12,827 nucleotides of DNA, taken from NCBI RefSeq assembly GCF_025362455.1, contig NZ_JANYGJ010000109.1:1-12827 (forward strand), written 5' to 3'. The notes under the pieces are model-generated. The model made no database searches. It was given only the letters and a program-made list of their open reading frames with translations, and was not told the DNA's origin. This document shows, one piece after another, positions 1 through 5,609 of this stretch. The DNA is from Deinococcus sp. GTDB lineage: Bacteria; Deinococcota; Deinococci; Deinococcales; Deinococcaceae. The position numbers and the translations under genes were made by a program. Position 1 is the first letter of the stretch, and each line of letters begins with the position of its first letter.

Positions 1-126
1 AGAGCAGATGTCATAAAAAGACCCTTTTTATGACCGAGCGGAGCGAGTAGTTTTAACTGAGCAGGACGCAGAATGGAGGCGCGGGGAGGCTGTTTTCCCC
101 GTGGCGTAATTCGGAGTACTGTTCTA
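1..126 (+). mobile_element. MITE-like element, copy A (first base outside window)
   Basis: This is a non-coding element of 127 bp, judged by the two complete copies at 1801-1927 and 12620-12746. The left end begins at the second base of TAGAGCAG, and the right end is CTGTTCTA, one mismatch from the perfect inverted end CTGCTCTA seen in the other copies. An internal perfect hairpin lies at 10-34, with 11-bp arms GTCATAAAAAG/CTTTTTATGAC and a 3-nt loop. A second weaker stem, CGGGGA/TCCCCG, lies at 82-101. This copy differs from copy B at 2 positions and from copy C at 5. It contains no protein gene, so any mobility would need a transposase supplied in trans; TA-flanked ends are typical of IS630/Tc1-mariner-type transposition. 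It lies 3' of aroA, in the opposite orientation to copy B. Confidence 0.85.
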
Positions 127-250
127 GGATCTCGCCGTTTAGCTCCACGGTCCTCGACTACACTCACAACAACCCGATTACTGTACTGAATCCCGTTCGA
201 CTGCATGGAAAACGAGCGCCTTGTCTCGACGGCCCTTTTACTGTTCGGTT
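127..250. other. Short non-coding spacer downstream of aroA
   Basis: This is about 120 bases of moderate GC between MITE copy A and the aroA stop codon. I see no convincing ORF, RNA gene or strong terminator hairpin in it. Confidence 0.5.
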
Positions 251-1609
251 TTACGGTTCGGTGGGGACGTACTCGAAGCTCGCGCCCAGCGTTTCCAGGT
301 GGCGGAAAAACTGCGGGTAGCTCTTGCGGATATGGTGGGCGCCGGTAATCCGAATCGGGGACTGCGCCCGCATCCCGATCAGGGTCAGCAGCATAATCAT
401 GCGGTGGTCGCCCTGCCCGTCCACCGTGACGCCGCCCGCGATACTGGGCGCTCCGCTGATGCTCAGGCTGTCACCCGTCTCGGTGACGTACAGGCCGAGT
501 TTTTCCAGCTCGCGGCGGGTGTCCGAGATGCGGTCACACTCCTTGAGGCGCAGGGTCAGCACATTCTCCCAGGTGGTCGTCCCCGAAGCGCTGGCGGCGG
601 CGGCACTCAGCGCCTGCACCGCGTCGGTAAAGCCGTCGCCGTCGCGGGTCACGGCGTTCAGGGGCCGTCCGCCGCGCACGGTCAGCACGTCTCCGGCCCG
701 CTGTATGTCGGCGCCCATCTGGCGCAGCACGCTGACCGCCTCCCGCTCACCCTGGAGGTCGTGTTCGCGCAGGTTGCTGAGCCGGACCTCGCCGGGCAAT
801 AGGGCCGCCGCCGCCAATATCGCCGCCGAGCCGGGGTAGTCGCCCGGCACCGTGACCCGGCCCGCCGAGTAGGTCTGAGCGCCGGGAATGTCGATGCGGC
901 TCAGGTCCGCGCTGGCCGTGGCCTTCACGCCAAACGCCGCCAGCGTGTCCAGCGTCTGGCGCAGCGGGGCGCGACTTTTGATGTCGCCGCTCAGCCGGAG
1001 TTCCAGCCCACCGGGCAGCAGCGGCGCCAGGAACATCAGCGCCGAGGCGTACTGGCTCGACTTCCCGGCGCTGACTTCCAGTTTATTGTCAACGGTGCCG
1101 CCCCGCACTGGCCCGCTGATGCTGATGGGCAGCCGTCCGGCGTCGCTGCTCACGCGGGCGCCCAGCCGCTCCAGGGCTTCCAGCAGATCGCCCTGGGGCC
1201 GCTTACCCAGCGAGTCGGGGTAGTCGGTGAGGAAGGTGGTGCCCTCGGTCAGCACCGAGACGCCCATCAGGAAGCGGGCCACCGCGCCCGCGTTGCCGGG
1301 GTTGAGCGTCACGCCCGCTCTGGGACGCGCCCCGAAGCCCCGGATCACGGCGTCCTCACCAATAAGTTCCACGCCCGCGCCCCAGTCGGCCAGGCAGCGC
1401 AGCATGGCGCCCGCGTCCTCGCTGGTCGCCACGCCGATCACGCGCACCTCGCCCTCCGACAAGGCCGCCGCCAGCAGGTAGCGGGTGGTGTAGTTCTTGC
1501 TCGGCTGGGCACGCAGGCTGCCGCGCAACTCGGAGGCAGGCTGCACCACCACGTCGAAGGTGTCGGGCATGCCGTCGGGGTGGACCGGACGAGGGGCGGC
1601 AGTGGTCAT
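251..1609 (-). CDS. aroA: 3-phosphoshikimate 1-carboxyvinyltransferase (EPSP synthase)
   Basis: AroA joins shikimate-3-phosphate and phosphoenolpyruvate in the sixth step of the cytosolic shikimate pathway to aromatic amino acids. The 452 aa match the usual family length. By-eye equivalents of E. coli active-site residues are K38 and R43 in PSKNYTTR (K22, R27), R112 (R100), R137 in GKRP (R124), SSQ at 184-186 (S169-Q171), D329 (D313), K356-E357 in LRLKECDR (K340-E341), H402-R403 in GDHRM (H385-R386) and K429 (K411). The loop NAGAVARF (106-113) has Ala and Phe where E. coli has T97 and P101, and N39 replaces S23. Position 1609 (MTTAAP) is the longest ATG start; M14 (MPDTFD) is possible, and neither has a clear Shine-Dalgarno. 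It stands alone, divergent from the split gene at 1722. Family assignment is secure; start choice less so. Confidence 0.95.
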   Translation of the reverse strand: MTTAAPRPVHPDGMPDTFDVVVQPASELRGSLRAQPSKNYTTRYLLAAALSEGEVRVIGVATSEDAGAMLRCLADWGAGVELIGEDAVIRGFGARPRAGVTLNPGNAGAVARFLMGVSVLTEGTTFLTDYPDSLGKRPQGDLLEALERLGARVSSDAGRLPISISGPVRGGTVDNKLEVSAGKSSQYASALMFLAPLLPGGLELRLSGDIKSRAPLRQTLDTLAAFGVKATASADLSRIDIPGAQTYSAGRVTVPGDYPGSAAILAAAALLPGEVRLSNLREHDLQGEREAVSVLRQMGADIQRAGDVLTVRGGRPLNAVTRDGDGFTDAVQALSAAAASASGTTTWENVLTLRLKECDRISDTRRELEKLGLYVTETGDSLSISGAPSIAGGVTVDGQGDHRMIMLLTLIGMRAQSPIRITGAHHIRKSYPQFFRHLETLGASFEYVPTEP

Positions 1610-1673
1610 GCCGCTACGCTACTACGCCTGGAGCGGCCAGACATTCCGGCTGTCTGTATCGGCCCGGCTACCC

Positions 1674-1679
1674 CATAGT
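1674..1679 (-). promoter_or_regulatory. Possible -10 box for aroA
   Basis: The minus strand reads TACTAT here, about 65 bases before the aroA ATG. A GGATAAT-like box lies just upstream at about 1690, and no good -35 hexamer is visible. This is a weak call based on motif resemblance only. Confidence 0.25.
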
Positions 1680-1706
1680 ATCCAGGCATTATCCAGGCCG
1701 GGCCGC

Positions 1707-1712
1707 TACACT
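1707..1712 (+). promoter_or_regulatory. -10 box TACACT of a probable leaderless promoter
   Basis: TACACT ends 9 nt before the ATG at 1722 of the interrupted gene. There is no Shine-Dalgarno and no -35 match. A TANNNT box this close to the start is the arrangement described for leaderless Deinococcus mRNAs. Confidence 0.4.
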
Positions 1713-1800
1713 CTGGGTCTGATGTCCAAGGTGACCACTCGACTCGTTCCCGGCCAGCGCTGGCAGTACCGCACCCGCTCCGGCGAGGAAAGCTCACGCC

Positions 1801-1927
1801 TAGAGCAGTACTCCGAATTACGCCATGGGGAAAACAGCCTCCCCGCGCCTCCATTCTGCGTCCTGCTCAGTTAAAACTACTCGCTCCGCTCGGTCATAAA
1901 AAGGGTCTTTTTATGACATCTGCTCTA
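1801..1927 (-). mobile_element. MITE-like element, copy B, inserted inside a gene
   Basis: This is a complete 127-bp copy with perfect 8-bp terminal inverted repeats, TAGAGCAG...CTGCTCTA. It is bounded by TA on each side, consistent with a 2-bp TA target duplication. The pre-insertion site is recovered as CGCC-TA-ATGATC, which is continuous coding sequence. The 11-bp hairpin lies at 1893-1917. Its outward-facing strand carries ATG at 1913, followed by ACA TCT GCT CTA into the host gene. It is 98% identical to copy A and inverted relative to copies A and C. Confidence 0.9.
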
Positions 1928-2245
1928 ATGATCCTCAAGCTGGAGGACTGGCGCGGCGAAAGCGTCGTCCACGTCGCCCTGGACGGCCTGGCCCTGAAAA
2001 ACCCGCACGCCCGTGAAGGATTCTCGACCTCACTGGGCCACACCCCCGTCAGCGAAACAGCCCTGCGCCGCTGCCTGAGCGTGCTGGACGATGAGCACGC
2101 TGACCTCCCCGATTACGAATCCGGCTACGACAACTGGAAGGCCGCCGCTGAGCAGGGTCAGGGCGCTCACTTCGCCGTCGACCTGGCCGAGATCGTGGAG
2201 TCGCTGGAGCAGGCGCTCAACAGCGTCCAGACCGGGCCAGAGCGA

Positions 2246-2273
2246 GGTCTGTTCCGGAAGGTCTGTTCCGGAA
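2246..2273. repeat. 14-bp tandem duplication
   Basis: The unit GGTCTGTTCCGGAA occurs twice in perfect tandem, followed by GGTC. Because 14 is not a multiple of 3 it changes the C-terminal reading frame of the split gene. Confidence 0.9.
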
Positions 2274-2290
2274 GGTCAACCCCGGACTGC

Positions 2291-2833
2291 TCAGCGCTGA
2301 CGCATCTTCTCGTTGAAGGCCGCTGAGCTGCCCCGCGCAATCGACAGGGTGTGCCACCCCGCGCCGCGCAGGGTCCGCACCAGGAAAATAAGCTGGTAGA
2401 CGTGCCCGCTGTAGTGCGCCACCTGCCGCTGAACCGCCTCCAGCACGGTATGCGCCTCGCCCCGGATGGTCAGGGTCCGGGTCAGATCGGCGGGCACAGC
2501 ATGGTCGAGTGCGCCTAAAAAAACAGTCCAGCCCGCGTTCCAGACGGTCATCAGCTCGACGGCGCTCATAGTGCGGTCCTCGAATTCGGTGTCACGGTTA
2601 CGGCCCTTCGTTTCACCGTCCAGCCCCTCACGGTAGCCGCGTTGCAGTTCGCCCCAGCGCGAGTGCATGTTGCCGCTCAGGTGCTGAATCAGGATGGCGA
2701 CAGAATTGCCGTCAACAGACAGGACTGTGCTCCAGTCAGCTTCCGGCAGTTGCGCCAGGGCCGCCTCACCCAGCGCCCGGACACCGCGCATCCGATTGCG
2801 CACATCGTTCAGATACAGTTCTCCCAGGCTCAT
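2291..2833 (-). CDS. DinB-superfamily protein (DUF1572-like)
   Basis: A 180-aa cytosolic protein with the four-helix DinB/YfiT-type pattern. The likely metal-ligand histidines are H51 in LIQHLSGNM, and H140 and H144 in AHYSGHVYQL, matching the three-His site of the superfamily. The segment GNMHSRW (54-60) and the later GRNRDTEFED (77-86) are characteristic of the DUF1572 branch, whose members have no firmly established reaction; some DinB relatives act as thiol-dependent transferases. The length is normal. The start at 2833 is supported by a TAAACT box 5 nt upstream. The 3' end overlaps the convergent split gene by about 36 bp. The family call is from visible motifs; the function is unknown. 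Confidence 0.85.
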   Translation of the reverse strand: MSLGELYLNDVRNRMRGVRALGEAALAQLPEADWSTVLSVDGNSVAILIQHLSGNMHSRWGELQRGYREGLDGETKGRNRDTEFEDRTMSAVELMTVWNAGWTVFLGALDHAVPADLTRTLTIRGEAHTVLEAVQRQVAHYSGHVYQLIFLVRTLRGAGWHTLSIARGSSAAFNEKMRQR

Positions 2834-2838
2834 AAGCC

Positions 2839-2844
2839 AGTTTA
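2839..2844 (-). promoter_or_regulatory. -10 box TAAACT of a probable leaderless promoter
   Basis: On the minus strand TAAACT is followed by 5 nt (ggctt) and then the ATG of the DinB-like gene. No Shine-Dalgarno or -35 is visible. Confidence 0.45.
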
Positions 2845-2856
2845 CTTCTCAGCACT

Positions 2857-2876
2857 GCTATTTCTGGCTATTTCTG
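2857..2876. repeat. 10-bp tandem duplication
   Basis: GCTATTTCTG is present twice in perfect tandem, spanning the stop codon (2868-2870) of the glycosyltransferase. It lies just upstream of the DinB-like gene's promoter. Confidence 0.85.
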
Positions 2877-3962
2877 CGGGTACGTCCGGCCCTTCCAGCT
2901 CACCTCCCTGCCCAGGGCGCGGCGGTAGGCGGGCAGCGCCAGCAGCGGCGTGATCGGTGAGAGCAGCCCTTCGGCCAGGTCTGCGGGTCGGCGGCGCCCT
3001 GTGACCAGATTGACCAGCGTGCGCTCCAGCAGCCCGGCCACTCGCAGCCACAGCGGCGCCGGAATCAGCCAGGGCAGGGTGTAGAACAGCAGGTGCCAGA
3101 CCATCGAGAGGATGAGCAGGGGCCGCGAGTGCAGGTGGATGGCCAGCGAATTCTTGCCGAAACCGGCCACCGACTGCGGGTAATTGCCGTACATGGTCAC
3201 GCCGACGCTGCCCGATCCCAGCGCCAGGGTCAGGCGCCCGCCCTGCTTCTTGAGACGGCGGGCAAACTGGGTGTCTTCCAGAATCTGGTTGCGCACGCCG
3301 CTGTAGCCGCCCGCCCGCTCGAAGGCGGCGCGGCGAAAGGCCATCAGTTGGCCGTTGCCGGTGCTCAGGCTGGGTTGGGGCCAGCTCACCATCGGGTAGG
3401 GCAGGTAGCACAGCACCACCGCGTCGACCAGCGGCGTCAGAAAACGGGCGCCCAGACTCAGTTGTTCAGGCCGGGGCAGCACGCTCAGCAGATCGGCCCT
3501 CTTCTCTTCTAATTCGTGCAGCACGGCGCCCAGCGCACCGGGATGCCACAGGACATCGGCGTCGGTGAACACCAGGATGTCGCCGCCCGCCGCCCGCCCC
3601 AGTTGCTGACAGGCCCAGGGTTTACCGTACCAGCCGTCGGGTAGGACTTCGCCCGTGATGACCGTGGCGCCCAGCTCACGGGCCACCTCGGCGGTGCCGT
3701 CGGTGCTGCCGTCGTCGAGAATCAGCAGTTCGTCGGCGCCCTGGGCCAGCATACCGGGCAGCGTCCGCGCCAGGTTTGCCGCCTCGTCACGGGCCGGAAT
3801 CAGCAGCGAGACGCGGGGGCGCCGAGGTGGCAACGCCTGCGCCTTCAGACGCGGAAACGTCAGCGCATTGACCAGCAAAATCACGCCCTTGACGGCGAAA
3901 AACGAGGCCCCCGCAATCAAGTACGCCCGCTTGAGGTGTCGGGCAGGCGGCAGGCGACTCAT
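2868..3962 (-). CDS. Membrane-anchored family 2 glycosyltransferase (CrtQ/HpnB-like)
   Basis: With the start at 3962 this is 364 aa. An N-terminal hydrophobic helix (about 13-35) precedes a GT-A domain: SLLIPARDE (52-60), DDGSTDGT (83-90), the metal-binding FTDAD (132-136), and ILED (227-230) with the acidic catalytic-base pair. The stretch MYGNYPQSVAGFGKN (257-271) resembles the GwsKN segment of CrtQ and HpnB-type glycosyltransferases. Hydrophobic segments at about 283-303 and 330-345 anchor the C-terminus. It probably transfers a sugar from a nucleotide donor to a lipid or carotenoid acceptor at the cytoplasmic membrane; the acceptor is not readable. The ORF stays open to 4229, but that part is encoded by non-genic repeat sequence. 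ATG 3962 is preceded by TAGACT at 8 nt, so I take it as the start. The downstream DinB-like gene begins 35 bp after the stop. Confidence 0.85.
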   Translation of the reverse strand: MSRLPPARHLKRAYLIAGASFFAVKGVILLVNALTFPRLKAQALPPRRPRVSLLIPARDEAANLARTLPGMLAQGADELLILDDGSTDGTAEVARELGATVITGEVLPDGWYGKPWACQQLGRAAGGDILVFTDADVLWHPGALGAVLHELEEKRADLLSVLPRPEQLSLGARFLTPLVDAVVLCYLPYPMVSWPQPSLSTGNGQLMAFRRAAFERAGGYSGVRNQILEDTQFARRLKKQGGRLTLALGSGSVGVTMYGNYPQSVAGFGKNSLAIHLHSRPLLILSMVWHLLFYTLPWLIPAPLWLRVAGLLERTLVNLVTGRRRPADLAEGLLSPITPLLALPAYRRALGREVSWKGRTYPQK

Positions 3963-3970
3963 CGGAGTGC

Positions 3971-3976
3971 AGTCTA
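3971..3976 (-). promoter_or_regulatory. -10 box TAGACT of a probable leaderless promoter
   Basis: The minus strand reads TAGACT-gcactccg-ATG, an 8-nt spacing to the glycosyltransferase start. The same hexamer and spacing recur upstream of the small ORF at 11022, which supports both calls and fixes this start. Confidence 0.5.
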
Positions 3977-4019
3977 GGGCGGCGAGTGCGCGAAGAGGGC
4001 CTGAAACGTTACTCATGGA

Positions 4020-4135
4020 AGGAAGGCGCGTGGCGCGTGGTCTGTGGGAAGGGAGGGAGGGCATGAGCTTCTCCCACTTGCCCTCACCCTTCCGCCGCTT
4101 CGCGGCTCCCTCCCTCTCCCAGAGGTAGAGGGGCC
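4020..4135. repeat. Small non-genic repeat, GTGGC-rich and CCTCACCC-type module
   Basis: The segment 4025-4066 (GCGCGTGGCGCGTGG, then a purine run GAAGGGAGGGAGGGCATGAGC) resembles 11282-11359. It is followed by a pyrimidine-rich stretch (4079-4127) with CCTCACCCTTCCGCCGC, a small TTCGCGG turn, and CTCCCTCCCTCTCCCAGAGG, complementary in part to the preceding purine run. This is the style of the small non-genic repeats known in Deinococcus genomes. It has no coding character. Confidence 0.6.
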
Positions 4136-4528
4136 GACAACGTGCGCTCAGACGCTGTTTTTCGCTGAAGTCGATCAGCATATTCCAGCGCAGTCCGTTA
4201 TGGGCAGGTGCGGAGCAGGGGCACCCCACGAAAGCGGCAACAATGTAGAGAATGCGGCGAAGAATAGTGCGTGTGGGACGAGCTGGGAAGTACCATGCCT
4301 AGCGCAGCGCTAACTCCCTCCAGGGTTCTATCGACACGTCAGCTCATTACGAGAGGTGAAAGGTCTTATCAGGCAGAACGGACTGTCGTCGTGAACGGAG
4401 CGGCCAGCGGGCAGGCGTCCCCAGGGGGAGGAGTGGCGTGCCCAGGCGCATTGGCAACGAGCTGAGGCCCAAGCAACCCAACCGCCAACCCGCCCATCCA
4501 GCCCAGCAAAGACGCAGACCCGCCCACG
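4136..4528. other. Non-coding spacer with a second degenerate repeat
   Basis: These roughly 390 bases hold no ORF I would support. A 13-nt palindrome, TAGCGC-A-GCGCTA, sits at 4300-4312. The segment 4390-4494 contains CGTCGTGAACGGAGCGG, GGCAACG and GCCCAAGCAACCCAACCGCCA, which recur in the same order at 11397-11465. In both places the last motif lies just downstream of the stop of a minus-strand gene. I recognise no structured RNA, though a small RNA cannot be excluded. Confidence 0.5.
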
Positions 4529-4541
4529 TCAGAGTCTGACG
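4527..4541. repeat. Perfect 15-nt inverted repeat over the KAS III stop codon
   Basis: CGTCAGA-G-TCTGACG has 7-bp arms and includes the TGA stop (complement of 4529-4531). It could form a tight hairpin at the end of the cluster transcript, but there is no U-tract, so calling it a terminator would be a guess. Confidence 0.5.
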
Positions 4542-5539
4542 ATCAGCCCGCCCGCCGTCAGCCCGGCCCCGGTGCCGACCAGCAGCACGGTGTCGCCCGG
4601 CCTGGCTCGCCCCTCGCTGAGCGCCTGGTGCAAGGTCAGCGGCAGACTGGCAGCGATGACGTTGCCCAGATACGGCAGGGTCACCTCGATTTTGTCTTCC
4701 GGCCAGCCGTAGCGGCTCATCAGTGAGAGACCCGCCTGACTGGCCTGGTGCGGCACCACCCGGTCGATGCCCGGCAGACCTGTGCTGAGGCCGGGGCGCA
4801 GGCGTTCCAGAAAGCCCGGCACGACCCGGCTGGCCAGTTTGAGCACGCCCAGTCCCTGCATGTCGAACAGATAATCCACGTCGGTGACCCCAGGGCTGCG
4901 GTTGTTGAGCAGGCTGCCCCCGGCGCGGATGCGGGTGTGCTCGGCGCCCTCCGGATAGGTCTCGAAGCGGGCGGCGTGCAGGCCCTGGCCGGACTGCCGC
5001 ACTGAACCAGTCTGGGCTGGCCCCAGCAGCGCGGCGGCGGCGCCGTCACCGATCAGCAGGCTGCTCTCGGCCTGAGCGAAATTCAGGCCCAGACTGCCCG
5101 ACTCGGTGCTGACGATCAGGACATGCCGGGCCTGAGCACTGGCGATCAGCAGCGCGGCGTGACGCACGGCCAGCAAAAAGCTCAGGCAGGTGCCGTGGAG
5201 GCTGTAGGCGCTCAGGCCGCTCAGACCCAACTCGCGGGCGAGCAGCGCGGCGCCGTCGGGAATCGGCTGGAGCTGACTGCCGCTGGCGTTGAGCAGCACG
5301 TCGATGTCGCTCAAGCTCAGTCCGGCCTGGGCCACCACCTGCCGGGCCGCCTGAGCGCCCAGTGCCAGGGCCGTTTCACCTTCACTGAGCCAGTGCCGCT
5401 GCTGCACGCCGCTACGGGTTAAGGCTATATGCGGGTCCACACCGCACAGCGCGGCGACCTCGGCGGCGGTGACCACCCGCCGGGGCAGCGCCTGGGCCGT
5501 GGACAGGATGCGAAACGGCAACGGCGCGGTCAGGGTCAT
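4529..5539 (-). CDS. 3-oxoacyl-ACP synthase III family protein (FabH/OleA-like)
   Basis: A 336-aa thiolase-fold condensing enzyme of typical length. The catalytic triad of the FabH family is complete: C118 in HGTCLSF, H264 in VPHQAS and N293 in LGNVIAAS. The C-terminal GTGAGLTAGG (322-331) is the usual glycine-rich end. FabH joins acetyl-CoA and malonyl-ACP, while OleA condenses two fatty acyl-CoAs. It is the last gene of the unit starting at 8774, 70 bp after the ligase, and is not next to fab genes, so a specialised condensation is more likely than housekeeping initiation. By my eye alignment the position of OleA's catalytic Glu117 is Q91 here (LQPIPD versus LEPxTA), which argues against calling it a true OleA. 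The start at 5539 lacks a clear Shine-Dalgarno. Confidence 0.85.
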   Translation of the reverse strand: MTLTAPLPFRILSTAQALPRRVVTAAEVAALCGVDPHIALTRSGVQQRHWLSEGETALALGAQAARQVVAQAGLSLSDIDVLLNASGSQLQPIPDGAALLARELGLSGLSAYSLHGTCLSFLLAVRHAALLIASAQARHVLIVSTESGSLGLNFAQAESSLLIGDGAAAALLGPAQTGSVRQSGQGLHAARFETYPEGAEHTRIRAGGSLLNNRSPGVTDVDYLFDMQGLGVLKLASRVVPGFLERLRPGLSTGLPGIDRVVPHQASQAGLSLMSRYGWPEDKIEVTLPYLGNVIAASLPLTLHQALSEGRARPGDTVLLVGTGAGLTAGGLIVRL

Positions 5540-5569
5540 GGCTCATTCTGCACCCAAACGCGGTGAGAA

Positions 5570-5609
5570 TGACAGTCTGTCAGGAGTGTGTTGGTCAGGA
5601 GTGTGTTGG
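5570..5609. repeat. Ligase-KAS III spacer: 13-nt palindrome and 15-bp tandem duplication
   Basis: TCAGGAGTGTGTTGG is repeated perfectly in tandem at 5580-5594 and 5595-5609, and a partial third copy (TCAGCAGT) covers the ligase stop codon. It abuts a palindrome, TGACAGTCTGTCA, at 5570-5582. The remaining 30 bases before the KAS III start show no evident ribosome site. Confidence 0.85.

Larger units (their letters stand above)
1722..2326 (+). pseudogene. Conserved Deinococcus-type protein of unknown function, split by MITE copy B
   Basis: The 5' piece (1722-1802) encodes 27 residues, MSKVTTRL...SGEESSRL. It then runs into the element and stops at 1872-1874, giving a 50-aa product. The 3' piece resumes at 1928 with MILKLEDWRGE...HVALDGLALKNPHA. 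Removing 125 bp (the element less one TA copy) makes codon 27 CTA followed directly by ATG at 1928, so the frame is restored exactly. I recall a small uncharacterised Deinococcus family with an N-terminal W-x-YRTRxGEE motif, then VVHVALDGLxLKNP and a PDxExGYxxW motif, which fits both pieces; its function is unknown to me. A 14-bp tandem duplication (2246-2273) also shifts the C-terminal frame: with one copy the protein would end at 2316 instead of 2326. An element-borne ATG at 1913 is in frame with the 3' piece and could give a 137-aa N-terminally altered protein. The 3' end overlaps the convergent DinB-like gene. Confidence 0.8.

Noticed and set aside
10..34. MITE hairpin as an intrinsic terminator
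   Set aside because: The stem is AT-rich, with its A- and T-runs paired inside the stem rather than trailing it, so it is better explained as a transposition or RNA-structure feature.
3963..4229. 89-codon N-terminal extension of the glycosyltransferase
   Set aside because: It is encoded by non-genic repeat and low-complexity sequence, and the ATG at 3962 has a well-placed TAGACT box and starts just before the first membrane helix.
4136..4400. A structured RNA, tRNA or riboswitch in the long spacer
   Set aside because: Only a 13-nt palindrome at 4300-4312 stands out. I could not build a cloverleaf or a known riboswitch core, and the KAS III and glycosyltransferase genes run on the minus strand on either side.
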